From NCBI GenBank assembly GCA_018677555.1, contig JAHHOT010000130.1, positions 1 through 51,435 on the forward strand: a stretch of 51,435 nt of DNA, read 5' to 3'. The position numbers and the translations under genes were made by a program. This stretch comes from Gammaproteobacteria bacterium (GTDB lineage Bacteria > Pseudomonadota > Gammaproteobacteria > Steroidobacterales > Woeseiaceae). Below, in pieces: positions 34,678-42,560 of the stretch (position 1 is its first letter; the number at the start of each line of letters is the position of its first letter). Below the pieces are notes generated by a model. It was given only the letters and a program-made list of their open reading frames with translations. It was not told where the DNA came from and searched no databases.

Positions 34678-35416
34678 AGGGATCGCGGTGCTGGTCGCGT
34701 TGCTCGCCCAGTCCGCCATGCCTGCGACGGCCTATGCCGCCGGCGAATACAGGACGGTGTCCGTAGCGGATCCGTTTCTCGAACTGCGCACGGGGCCGGG
34801 CCGCGGCTACCCTGTGTTTCACGTCGTCGACCGTGGCGAAACCGTGGAAGTCATCAAGCGTCGCACCGATTACTTCCTGGTGCGCACCGACCGCGGCAAG
34901 GAAGGCTGGGTGGATCGCGACCAGATGGAGCTCACCATCGGACCCACCGGTGTGCAAACCGTTTTCGCTGCCGCGACCCAGCAGGATTTCACCAACGCGC
35001 GGTGGGAAATGGGCCTCCTCGCGGGCGATTTCGGTGGCGCGAACATCGTTTCGCTGTACGGCGGGTATTCGCTCAACCCGAATGTCTCCGTAGAGGTATG
35101 GGGTTCACAGATTTTGGGAAATTTTTCGAACGGCTGGATGGGCAGTGTTAACGTCGTTCATGAGACCTGGCCGGAATGGCGGATTTCCCCGTTTTTTACG
35201 CTCGGCACCGGAGTAATACATACCCAGCCGAAATCCACCATCGTTCAGGGTGAAGACAGGACCGATCAGATCGCTCACGTAGGCGCCGGTTTCCGCATTT
35301 ACGCAACGCGCCGTTTCATACTCAGGGCGGAATACAAAAGCTACGTGGTGTTCACGAGCCGCGACGACAACGAGGAAGTAGAGGAATGGAAAGCCGGTTT
35401 CGCTTTCTTCTTTTAG
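34628..35416 (+). CDS. Exported SH3b domain plus outer-membrane barrel-like protein
   Basis: A 262-residue protein overlapping the previous gene by 50 bases. A signal sequence (about residues 14-38, ending TAYAAG) is followed by an SH3b domain: VADPFLELRTGPGRGYPVFHV and VRTDRGKEGWVDRDQME. The rest, about 110-262, is strand-rich and ends in Phe (AGFAFFF), resembling an eight-strand outer-membrane barrel. SH3b domains often bind peptidoglycan, so this may link the barrel to the cell wall. GGAATGG precedes ATG 34628. Overlap with the next gene is 31 bases, indicating coupling through the operon. Confidence 0.75.
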   Translation: MSERSITTIPSTLRLIRGIAVLVALLAQSAMPATAYAAGEYRTVSVADPFLELRTGPGRGYPVFHVVDRGETVEVIKRRTDYFLVRTDRGKEGWVDRDQMELTIGPTGVQTVFAAATQQDFTNARWEMGLLAGDFGGANIVSLYGGYSLNPNVSVEVWGSQILGNFSNGWMGSVNVVHETWPEWRISPFFTLGTGVIHTQPKSTIVQGEDRTDQIAHVGAGFRIYATRRFILRAEYKSYVVFTSRDDNEEVEEWKAGFAFFF

Positions 35417-36072
35417 CAGTACTGCTGCAGGCGTTCGCGCTGAGCGGTTGTGCGGCTACGAAGAACCTGTTCGGCATGGGCAAGAAGGAATCTGCACCGG
35501 CGCCGATAGAGGTCCCGGACCAGGTGATCGATCCCCAGGTCGAGCGGCGCGACATCAAGGAGCCCGCGATCGACACCGAGGACTTCGAGATCGGTGCCTT
35601 CGCCGGCATCCTGTCCATCGAGGATTTCGGCAGCGATGCCGTTTACGGCATGCGGCTCGCTTATCACGTCACCGAGGGGTTTTTCGTGGAAGGCACTGCG
35701 GCACAGTCGGAGGCCGGGCTTACCAGTTTCGAGATTCTGAGCGGCGGCGCGCCAATTTTGTCTGACGACGAACGAACCTATACCTACTACAACCTCAACG
35801 TCGGCTATAACGTGCTGCCGGGTGAATCGTTTATCGGGGACCAGCGAGCCTACAACAACAGCCTGTTCCTGATCGCCGGCCTGGGGTCGACCCGGTTCGC
35901 CGGTGACGACCGGTTCAGCGTGAATTTCGGCTTCGGCTACCGGTTCGTGCTCAACGATTCTGTCAGCTTGCGGCTCGATTTCCGCGACCACCTGTACGAC
36001 ATCGATCTTCTGGGAGAGGAAAAGACCGTGCACAACCTCGAAGGAACGCTGGCGCTATCGGTTTTCTTCTGA
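35386..36072 (+). CDS. Outer-membrane beta-barrel lipoprotein
   Basis: A 228-residue protein. A lipobox at ALSGC gives lipidated C22. An acidic linker (about residues 35-66) leads to a barrel-like domain from EIGAFAGILS through LAYHVTEGFFVEGTAA, YNLNVGYNVLPGE, FGFGYRFVLND and a terminal VFF. The pattern matches the outer-membrane beta-barrel (TIGR04565-like) family often found beside SH3b-barrel proteins. The start overlaps the previous gene by 31 bases. It likely acts in the same envelope complex; the exact job is unknown. Confidence 0.75.
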   Translation: MESRFRFLLLAVLLQAFALSGCAATKNLFGMGKKESAPAPIEVPDQVIDPQVERRDIKEPAIDTEDFEIGAFAGILSIEDFGSDAVYGMRLAYHVTEGFFVEGTAAQSEAGLTSFEILSGGAPILSDDERTYTYYNLNVGYNVLPGESFIGDQRAYNNSLFLIAGLGSTRFAGDDRFSVNFGFGYRFVLNDSVSLRLDFRDHLYDIDLLGEEKTVHNLEGTLALSVFF

Positions 36073-36121
36073 GGCAGCAATCACGGAAGAGGGCGCATTG
36101 CGCCAGGCTTGGAGAATGGAC

Positions 36122-36358
36122 ATGAACACAAGCAAATTTTCACGGATGTTACTGGCTATGGCAGTCCTGGCGAGCCTGTCGGCTTGCAGCGGCATCGAGC
36201 CCTGGGTCAAGCCGTACGAACGGGACCGGCTGGCAGACCCGATCATGTTCCTGGACGGGGACCCGGTGTCGACGGCTTATATTCAGCACGTATTCGAAGC
36301 CCGTGAAGGCGCACGAGGCGGCGAGGGTGCGGCAGGAGGCGGCTGCGGTTGTAACTGA
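36122..36358 (+). CDS. DUF4266 lipoprotein
   Basis: A 78-residue protein with signal and lipobox (LSAC, lipidated C22). WVKPYERDRLADPIM and YIQHVFEAREGARGG followed by a C-terminal GGGCGCN are the DUF4266 signature; the terminal Cys pair may bind metal or cofactor. GGAG is seven bases before ATG 36122, so it is preferred to the earlier ATG 36116. DUF4266 genes are usually followed by DUF3570, as here. No thioredoxin-like or ApbE gene is adjacent. Confidence 0.87.
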   Translation: MNTSKFSRMLLAMAVLASLSACSGIEPWVKPYERDRLADPIMFLDGDPVSTAYIQHVFEAREGARGGEGAAGGGCGCN

Positions 36359-36375
36359 GCCGCAGGTTTGTCGCG

Positions 36376-37512
36376 ATGCACTGCTATAGCAAAAAGACCA
36401 TTCTTCTCCTGGCGCTGCTCCTGGGCGGGCAGTCCGCGGTGGCCGGCGTATTGCCCGATGACCGGACGGACTTTTTGTATCACCGCTACGAGGGCGGCGG
36501 CGTGCTTATCGACGGCCCGTCGGTACTGGTGCGCAAGAAAGTCGGCAAGAGTGTTTCCTTCGTCGGCAACTACTACGTGGATAGCGTGAGCTCGGCGTCG
36601 ATTGACGTGGTAACGACCGCCAGCCCGTACAGCGAAGAGCGCAAGCAACACTCGCTGGGTATGGATTACCTGCGAGGCAACACGACGATGACACTGGGTT
36701 ACACGAGCAGTGTCGAGAGCGATTTCGATGCGACCACGTACAGTATCGGCATCAGTCAGGATATGTTCGGCGACCTCACCACCCTGTCGCTCAGCTATGC
36801 TTACGGTGACGACATCGTCGGGCGATCCGACGACCCGTTGTTCGAGCGTGAGAACACCCGCCAGCACTACGGCGTCGGGCTGACGCAGATCCTGACCCGC
36901 AATCTCATTACCTCGCTGAACTTTGAGACCATTACCGACGAGGGATTCCTGAACAATCCGTACCGCTCCGTGCGCTACCTCGATTCTTCGACCCCGATCG
37001 GCTACAGCTTCGAACCGGAATTGTACCCGGGCACCAGGACAACCAACGCGATCGGGCTGCGTGCGCGGTACTACCTGCCGTGGCGCGCCGCACTGCAGAC
37101 CGAATACCGATTTTTCGATGACACCTGGGACATTCGCTCGCATACCGCGGCGATTTCCTACACGCATCCGTGGCGCGACTTCACCTTCGAAGTGAAATAC
37201 CGCTGGCACGATCAAACCGGCGCGCATTTTTTCAGCGACCTTTTCGACCGCGCGGAAGCCACCACGTTCCGCGGCCGCGACAAGGAACTGAGCCCGCTCA
37301 CCAGCCAGACCGTCAAAATGTCGGCTGCCTACGAGTTTCTCGACGATGGCTGGAGCTTCCTCGACCGGGGGTCGGTCACACTGGCGGTAGATCTTCTGCA
37401 CGTCGACTACCACGACTTCCGCGACATCCGCGGCAGCGAGCCACCCGGCACGGAGCTGCTGTATCAGCTTGATGCGTACGTCTTCCAGCTGTTCTTCTCC
37501 TTCTGGTACTAG
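36376..37512 (+). CDS. DUF3570 outer-membrane protein
   Basis: A 378-residue protein with a signal peptide (residues 6-23, ending SAVAG). VLPDDRTDFLYHRYEGGG at the mature N-terminus, strand-rich repeats and aromatic-terminated strands (LFFSFWY) support a beta-barrel of DUF3570 type. It starts 17 bases after the DUF4266 stop and closes the right operon. The family is often paired with DUF4266 and predicted to work at the outer membrane; function is unproven. Confidence 0.87.
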   Translation: MHCYSKKTILLLALLLGGQSAVAGVLPDDRTDFLYHRYEGGGVLIDGPSVLVRKKVGKSVSFVGNYYVDSVSSASIDVVTTASPYSEERKQHSLGMDYLRGNTTMTLGYTSSVESDFDATTYSIGISQDMFGDLTTLSLSYAYGDDIVGRSDDPLFERENTRQHYGVGLTQILTRNLITSLNFETITDEGFLNNPYRSVRYLDSSTPIGYSFEPELYPGTRTTNAIGLRARYYLPWRAALQTEYRFFDDTWDIRSHTAAISYTHPWRDFTFEVKYRWHDQTGAHFFSDLFDRAEATTFRGRDKELSPLTSQTVKMSAAYEFLDDGWSFLDRGSVTLAVDLLHVDYHDFRDIRGSEPPGTELLYQLDAYVFQLFFSFWY

Positions 37513-37610
37513 TGTCACCCGCCATCTGAATCCGCTATTCCGTCTGCATCGCGACCTTGCGGCGCTGCTGCGACTATAATCACACCCGTTCTGGTCATCA
37601 GGGGAGTGGC

Positions 37611-38054
37611 ATGGGTCGGCTGGTCGGCATTGCGCGTCGCGAGACAAAGCGTGCACCAATGGATGAATTGGAGGTCGCGGAAATCAGCACCGAGACCGGT
37701 GTAGCCATGGATTCCCGCGGCAAACGGGGCAATCGCCAGGTGACCGTACTGTCCGCCGATGTGTGGAGCACGGTCTGCAACGAACTCGATAGCGAAATTC
37801 CCTGGACCATCCGCCGTTCCAACCTGCTGGTACAGGGCATCGGGCTGCCGCAGCGCGCCGGTGACCTTATCGACATTGGCGATGTGCGCCTGCAGGTAAT
37901 GACTGAAGTCGATCCCTGCTCGCGTATGGACGAGCAGTGCCCGGGTCTCACGGCCGCGCTGGGTCCAGACTGGCGCGGCGGTGTCGGCTGCAAGGTGCTG
38001 TCGGGTGGCACCGTGCGTATCGGCGACAGGGTCTCCGTGCACAGCGCGGAATAA
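37611..38054 (+). CDS. MOSC-domain protein
   Basis: A 147-residue protein with the MOSC (molybdenum cofactor sulfurase C-terminal) domain. NRQVTVLSADVW, RRSNLLVQGIGLP and the sulfur-carrying Cys in VDPCSRMDEQCPG are the typical elements. GGGGAG lies five bases before ATG 37611. It starts just after the DUF3570 gene and is followed by lemA two bases after its stop. A TATAAT at 37575 is a possible -10 element, but no -35 was found. Sulfur carrier or cofactor-related function is presumed. Confidence 0.86.
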   Translation: MGRLVGIARRETKRAPMDELEVAEISTETGVAMDSRGKRGNRQVTVLSADVWSTVCNELDSEIPWTIRRSNLLVQGIGLPQRAGDLIDIGDVRLQVMTEVDPCSRMDEQCPGLTAALGPDWRGGVGCKVLSGGTVRIGDRVSVHSAE

Positions 38055-38056
38055 TC

Positions 38057-38614
38057 ATGTTTGCGCTGTCGGCAGTTCTCGTTGTCGTGGCCGTCGGGCT
38101 GGCGTTGATGTACAACCGGCTGGTGCGCGAGCGCAACCGCGTCGACTCCGCATGGAGTGACATCGATGTGCAGTTACAGCGACGCTACGATCTTATTCCG
38201 CAACTCGTGACGGCCGTCGACCAGTATGCCGACTACGAACGCGCAACGCTGGAGGCGGTCACGTCATTGCGAGCGAGCGCTGCCGAACTCACCGGTGTCG
38301 CCGCCCGCGGCGAGGCAGAGAACGAGCTGGCCAGCGGCGTTTCCCGGCTCATTGCATTGGCCGAAAAATACCCCGACCTGAAGGCCAGTCAGAACTTCCT
38401 GCAGCTGCAGAAAGACCTGATAGAAACCGAGAATTACCTGCAGTTTGCGCGCCGTTTCTACAACGGCTCCGTGCGCCAGTACAACACACGGGTGGAATCG
38501 TTCCCGGACAATGTGATCGCCGGCCTTTTCGGATTCGGTCAGCGTGAATTTTTCCAGAAATCCTCCGATGATGTTGCCAACGTGCCGCTGGTCGACCTGG
38601 GCAGCGTCGAATGA
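38057..38614 (+). CDS. lemA: LemA family protein
   Basis: A 185-residue protein with one N-terminal TM helix (residues 2-19) and a four-helix bundle. NRLVRERNRVDSAWSDIDVQLQRR is the family hallmark, with RRYDLIPQLV and ENELASGVSRLIALAEKYPDLK (residues 90-111), NYLQFARRFYN and FPDNVIAGLFGF. LemA proteins are widespread with no established biochemical role. It overlaps the DUF2207 gene by four bases, a common pairing. Confidence 0.94.
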   Translation: MFALSAVLVVVAVGLALMYNRLVRERNRVDSAWSDIDVQLQRRYDLIPQLVTAVDQYADYERATLEAVTSLRASAAELTGVAARGEAENELASGVSRLIALAEKYPDLKASQNFLQLQKDLIETENYLQFARRFYNGSVRQYNTRVESFPDNVIAGLFGFGQREFFQKSSDDVANVPLVDLGSVE

Positions 38615-40305
38615 AACGTGTTGCCGCGTTGTTGCTCGCCGTGATCCCCACCGCGGGACTGGGCGACGAACGCATCCTGGATTTTCACAGCGATATCGTC
38701 GTCATGCAGGACGGAACACTAGAGGTCACGGAGTCGATTCGCGTGCGCGCCGAGAACCGGCAAATTGTTCATGGCATCTATCGCGACTATCCGACGCGCT
38801 ATACCGACAGGTTCGGCAATACCGTGGAAGTCGAGTACGAACCGCTTGCAGTTCTGCTGAACGGCCAGCCCGAGCCGTACCACTCGGAGAAGCGTGGCAA
38901 CGGCGTGCGTACCTACTTCGGCTCCGAAAACAAGGTCGTCGGCTATGGCGAAAACACCTACCAGTATCGCTACCGCGCCGGCCGCATGCTGGGTTTTTTC
39001 GACGAACACGACGAGTTGTACTGGAACGTGACCGGCGTCGGCTGGGGATTCCCGATCGACAGCGCAAGCGCCGCGGTGAGATTGCAATTTGCAGTCGAGC
39101 CTGAGGACATCGAAGTCGTTGCCTACACCGGTCCCGAAGGAAGCAGGGGCCGGGACTACGAAGCACGCGTCGGCAATGACGGCACGGCAGTGTTCCGCAG
39201 CACGGAGGGTTTGCCGCCGTTTGCGGGGCTCACGATCGTCGTGATGTGGCCCAAGGGTTTTGTGCAGGCACCGACCGCGTCCGAGCGGTTCGCGTGGCTG
39301 CTGTCGGACAACGTCAATCTGCTGTTTGCGCTCGGCGGACTTCTCGGGCTGTTCGGCTGGTACATCCCGGTGTGGAAACGCTACGGCAAGGACCCGGCGC
39401 CGGGGGTCACGTTTCCGCGCTACGAACCGCCGCGCGGATTTTCGCCGGCATCCCTGCGCTACATCGACAGGATGCATTACGACAACACGGCGATGACGGC
39501 CGCCGTCGTCAATCTTGCGGTCAAAGGCTATCTGTCGATTACGGAGGCCGATGGCGTGCATACCCTGCGAAAAACCGACCCGGGGCCGCAGGCCGCGGAA
39601 CTGGCGACGGGCGAAAGGCAGTTGTACAAAGGTCTGTTCCGCAGCGGCGCGGAAATCGCCCTCGAGAACGAGAATCACAAGGTGCTGGGCGGCGCACGCA
39701 GCGCGCACCGGAGGTCCCTGCGGCAGGACTACGCAAATCGCTATTTCATCACCAATGGGAAGCTGAATTTTCCTGGCGTGCTGATCGCTCTCCTGGCGTC
39801 GATCATTGCCGTCAACGTCGGTGGTGGCGCAACTTTCCTGGTGATTGCCTCGATCGTTGCGATGGTCATCGTGGTTGTCGTGTTTGCCTACCTGATGATG
39901 CGACCGACCGGCCTCGGACGGAAGGTGCTCGACGAAATGGCCGGGTTCACGGAATACCTGGAAATCGCGGAAAAAGACGAGCTGAACCTGCGCAACCCGC
40001 CGGAAAAAACGCCCGAATTGTTCGAGAAATACCTGCCGTTCGCGCTGGCAACGGGCGTCGAGCAGCAATGGTCGGAGCGTTTCGAGGCGGTTCTTGCTGC
40101 CGTTCGCGGCGAAGATGGTCGCGGCTACCGTCCTGCCTGGTACAGCGGCAACTGGGACAACCAGAGCCTCGCGGCTACGACCAACAGCCTCACCAGCGAC
40201 CTCGGCGGCGCCATCAGTTCGTCCGTGTCGCCGCCCGGTTCCTCCTCCGGCGGCGGCGGTTCGTCGGGCGGTGGTGGTGGCGGCGGCGGTGGCGGTGGCT
40301 GGTAA
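38611..40305 (+). CDS. DUF2207 membrane protein
   Basis: A 564-residue protein. A signal peptide (residues 1-17) is followed by the DUF2207 domain: RILDFHSDIVVMQDGTLEVTE, IYRDYPTRYTDRFGN and YWNVTGVGWGFPI. A TM segment near 230-250 and a pair at about 390-430 separate a cytoplasmic part. The C-terminus is a Ser/Gly-rich low-complexity tail ending GGGW, normal for the family. The role is unknown, but it is regularly encoded with LemA. The ATG start lies within the lemA stop (ATGA). Confidence 0.9.
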   Translation: MKRVAALLLAVIPTAGLGDERILDFHSDIVVMQDGTLEVTESIRVRAENRQIVHGIYRDYPTRYTDRFGNTVEVEYEPLAVLLNGQPEPYHSEKRGNGVRTYFGSENKVVGYGENTYQYRYRAGRMLGFFDEHDELYWNVTGVGWGFPIDSASAAVRLQFAVEPEDIEVVAYTGPEGSRGRDYEARVGNDGTAVFRSTEGLPPFAGLTIVVMWPKGFVQAPTASERFAWLLSDNVNLLFALGGLLGLFGWYIPVWKRYGKDPAPGVTFPRYEPPRGFSPASLRYIDRMHYDNTAMTAAVVNLAVKGYLSITEADGVHTLRKTDPGPQAAELATGERQLYKGLFRSGAEIALENENHKVLGGARSAHRRSLRQDYANRYFITNGKLNFPGVLIALLASIIAVNVGGGATFLVIASIVAMVIVVVVFAYLMMRPTGLGRKVLDEMAGFTEYLEIAEKDELNLRNPPEKTPELFEKYLPFALATGVEQQWSERFEAVLAAVRGEDGRGYRPAWYSGNWDNQSLAATTNSLTSDLGGAISSSVSPPGSSSGGGGSSGGGGGGGGGGGW

Positions 40306-40394
40306 CCGGGCAATTAATGGTGGCAGGGGACGCCGAGGAACAATAAGATTTCGCTTCTGTCCGAGAATCCAGACCCCGCGAAAATGAGCGCCCT

Positions 40395-41036
40395 TTGAAT
40401 CGACCTGCTTACAGCCGCCGCCCGCAAGGCAACGGTGCCATCCCGAACATTATTTTCATATTGCTGGTCATCAACGGCCTCGCTTTTGCAGCGCAGTCGA
40501 TGGAGCCGGGCATCATGGAATATCACCTGGCGCTGCATTCCGTCGGCTCGCCGTACGGCAAATTCATGCCGTGGCAGCTCCTCACCTACGGTTTTCTGCA
40601 CGCCACCGGCACGCTGACGCACATTTTTTTCAACATGTTCGCGCTGTGGATGTTCGGCCGCGACCTCGAACGCATCATGGGTTCGCGCCGTTTCCTCACC
40701 TACTACCTGACCTGCGTGGTTGGTGCAGGCCTGGTGCAGTTGCTCGTCGCCGGCTTCACCGGCGTACCAACGGTAACGGTAGGTGCATCCGGCGGCGTGT
40801 TCGGCATATTGCTTGCGTTTGCGATGGCGTTTCCGAATCGCATGATCATGCTGATCTTCCCGCCGATCCCCATGCGCGCCAAATATTTTGTCTTCTTCTA
40901 CGGATTGCTCGAGCTGTATCTCGGCGTGAGCGGCGTAAATCCTGGTGTCGCACACTTCGCCCATCTTGGCGGCATGTTGTTCGGCTATATGTTGCTGCGT
41001 TACTGGCGGAACCATCGCGGCGCCCGCCGGCATTAG
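40395..41036 (+). CDS. Rhomboid-family intramembrane serine protease
   Basis: A 213-residue protein of basic six-TM type. The catalytic Ser is in GASGGVFG near residue 134 and the His in HFAHLGGMLFG near 192; PWQLLTYGFLHA and HIFFNMFALWMFG carry the L1-loop and oxyanion residues. The canonical GxSG motif is intact, unlike the other rhomboid in this window. No ATG lies before the first TM, so TTG 40395 is the probable start; its ribosome-binding site is weak. LysE follows with one base between. Confidence 0.9.
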   Translation: MNRPAYSRRPQGNGAIPNIIFILLVINGLAFAAQSMEPGIMEYHLALHSVGSPYGKFMPWQLLTYGFLHATGTLTHIFFNMFALWMFGRDLERIMGSRRFLTYYLTCVVGAGLVQLLVAGFTGVPTVTVGASGGVFGILLAFAMAFPNRMIMLIFPPIPMRAKYFVFFYGLLELYLGVSGVNPGVAHFAHLGGMLFGYMLLRYWRNHRGARRH

Positions 41037-41037
41037 C

Positions 41038-41637
41038 ATGGACTCTCTCCTCGCGCTCGTGCTCGCGACCGCAATACTTGTCGCGGTTCCCGGACCGAAC
41101 GTCGCGCTGATCGTCGCGCTAAGCCTGAAGAGCGGACCTCGCGCCGGGCTGCTCACCGTATGCGGCACCACCGCCGGACTCGCGCTGCAGCTGGCGATCG
41201 TCGTTGCCGGGCTTGCCGCATTCATCGAATTGGCGGCTTCGGCCCTGTCCTGGATACGCTGGTTGGGTGTTATCTATATAATTTTATTGGGTATTTATAC
41301 CTGGAGCTCGGCGCCGCGAGCGGCCGCAAGCCCGGCCGGCGAGGCCACGTCCGTCAGCTTCTGGCGCGGGCTTCTTTTTGCCGTCGTGAACCCGAAAACG
41401 CTCATTTTCAATGCGGCGTTTTTGCCGCAGTTCCTGGGTTCCACGGATGCGGCAGCAGCGCAGCTGCCGTTGCTAGCCGCCGTCTACCTGACTGTCGTGC
41501 TGATCGGGGATTGTTGCTGGGCGCTTTTCGCCAGTGCGGCGCGGCGCTGGCTCCGGCGATTCGGCCACTGGCACAACCGTCTTACCGGCGGTGTGCTGAT
41601 TGGCGCCGGCGCTGGTCTCGCACTGTCCGATCGCTAA
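41038..41637 (+). CDS. LysE/RhtB-family amino-acid exporter
   Basis: A 199-residue inner-membrane protein with six hydrophobic segments. VPGPNVALIVALSLKSGPRAGL at residues 17-38 is the family PGPN signature, with a second motif VVNPKTLIFNAAFLPQF near 118. LysE exporters pump out lysine, arginine, homoserine or threonine; the precise substrate cannot be assigned. ATG 41038 directly follows the rhomboid stop. Confidence 0.9.
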   Translation: MDSLLALVLATAILVAVPGPNVALIVALSLKSGPRAGLLTVCGTTAGLALQLAIVVAGLAAFIELAASALSWIRWLGVIYIILLGIYTWSSAPRAAASPAGEATSVSFWRGLLFAVVNPKTLIFNAAFLPQFLGSTDAAAAQLPLLAAVYLTVVLIGDCCWALFASAARRWLRRFGHWHNRLTGGVLIGAGAGLALSDR

Positions 41638-41646
41638 ACCGGGCAG

Positions 41647-41666
41647 CCGCTGCCGCGAGGCAGCGG
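41647..41666 (+). terminator. GCGA-loop hairpin after lysE
   Basis: CCGCTGCC/GGCAGCGG arms (8 bp) closed by a GCGA tetraloop, ten bases past the lysE stop. There is no T-tract, so it may be a weak terminator or an RNA stabilising element rather than a true intrinsic terminator. Confidence 0.4.
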
Positions 41667-41716
41667 GCTATACTGGCTGCCGGTCAATCATCTGAAGCGG
41701 AATTCCAGGAGGCTTT

Positions 41717-42055
41717 GTGAACATGCAGAATCGCGGCGGCATCATCCTCAGCAATACCGAGACCGTGCCGGGAAAACGCATTGTCGAGTTCTATGGTGTC
41801 GTCACTGGCAATACGGTGCGCGCGAAGCATCTCGGCCGTGACATCATGGCCGGCCTGAAGAACATCGTTGGCGGCGAACTCGTCGGATACACGGAGCTGT
41901 TGCAGGAATCGCGCAACGAGGCGACTGACCGCATGGTCGAGCAGGCGCGCTCGATGGGGGCCAACGCGGTCGTCAACGTGCGTTTCGCCACGAGTTCCAT
42001 CGCGCAGGGCGCCGCCGAACTGTTTGCCTACGGCACAGGCGTGCGCGTCGAGTAA
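41717..42055 (+). CDS. YbjQ/heavy-metal-binding-domain protein (DUF74)
   Basis: A 112-residue protein of the YbjQ family, an alpha/beta fold forming decameric rings. IVEFYGVVTGNTVRAKHLGRDI, GGELVGYTELLQESRNEATDRM and GANAVVNVRF follow the conserved order. AGGAGG at 41707-41712 precedes GTG 41717 by four bases and ATG 41723 by ten, so either could initiate. The next gene encodes a second, membrane-anchored copy of the domain, so a two-component assembly is possible. Function is unknown. Confidence 0.9.
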   Translation: MNMQNRGGIILSNTETVPGKRIVEFYGVVTGNTVRAKHLGRDIMAGLKNIVGGELVGYTELLQESRNEATDRMVEQARSMGANAVVNVRFATSSIAQGAAELFAYGTGVRVE

Positions 42056-42064
42056 TCCTGCGCC

Positions 42065-42544
42065 ATGGGGCTCGAGACCATACAGCTCGTCAACTTCCTG
42101 CTGCCGCTGGGCCTGCTCGTGTTCGCCTACTTGCTCGGGGCCTGGATCGAGCGCCGTCATTACCGCGATATCCTCGCGCGAGAGGCAGGGCTGCGGAGTT
42201 TTCCGGTGGTGACGTTCGAGACTTTGCCCGACAACTGGCAGGTCGAGTCGGTCGAACTCGTGAGTGGGAGCGTCGTCATCTCGCTGGATTACTTCAAGCG
42301 CGTCATCGCCGGACTGCGTGCGCTCGTGGGCGGTCGCGTGAAAACTTACGAGCCACTGCTGGACCGTGCAAGACGCGAAGCCGTGTTGCGCATGGTCGAA
42401 CATGCACAGGCGAACGGTTACGACGCGATCGCAAACGTCCGGCTAGAAACCTCGCGACTCGCCAACTCGCGTGGCGACGGCAACGGCACTGCCGGCATCG
42501 AGATGCTTGCCTTCGGCACGGCGCTCAGTCTGTCGCGCCGCTAG
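42065..42544 (+). CDS. Membrane-anchored YbjQ-domain protein
   Basis: A 159-residue protein with one N-terminal TM segment (residues 9-26, then WIERRHYRDIL) and a divergent YbjQ domain from FPVVTFETL to EMLAFGTAL. Its SLDYFKRVIAGLRALVGGRVKTYEPLL and ANGYDAIANVRLETS match the soluble paralogue upstream by position. It starts nine bases after it and precedes an M48 peptidase gene by 16 bases. Anchoring suggests it may recruit the soluble paralogue to the membrane. This is inference. Confidence 0.82.
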   Translation: MGLETIQLVNFLLPLGLLVFAYLLGAWIERRHYRDILAREAGLRSFPVVTFETLPDNWQVESVELVSGSVVISLDYFKRVIAGLRALVGGRVKTYEPLLDRARREAVLRMVEHAQANGYDAIANVRLETSRLANSRGDGNGTAGIEMLAFGTALSLSRR

Positions 42545-42560
42545 CGAACGCCGCAACGAC

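Noticed and set aside
37557-37580. TATAAT with TTGCGG upstream as a promoter for the MOSC gene
   Set aside because: The spacing between the two is 12 bases, too short for a sigma-70 promoter; only the -10-like box remains.
36283-37659. Long antisense reading frame (458 codons) opposite DUF4266 and DUF3570
   Set aside because: It is a shadow of GC-rich codon bias. The + strand has clear signal peptides and family motifs; the antisense product has none.
38719-40068. Long antisense frame (449 codons) opposite DUF2207
   Set aside because: No recognisable domain, and the sense frame has a clear DUF2207 domain, signal peptide and coupled start.
40240-40302. GGC/GGT-rich stretch as a DNA repeat
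   Set aside because: It encodes the ordinary Ser/Gly-rich tail of the DUF2207 protein.
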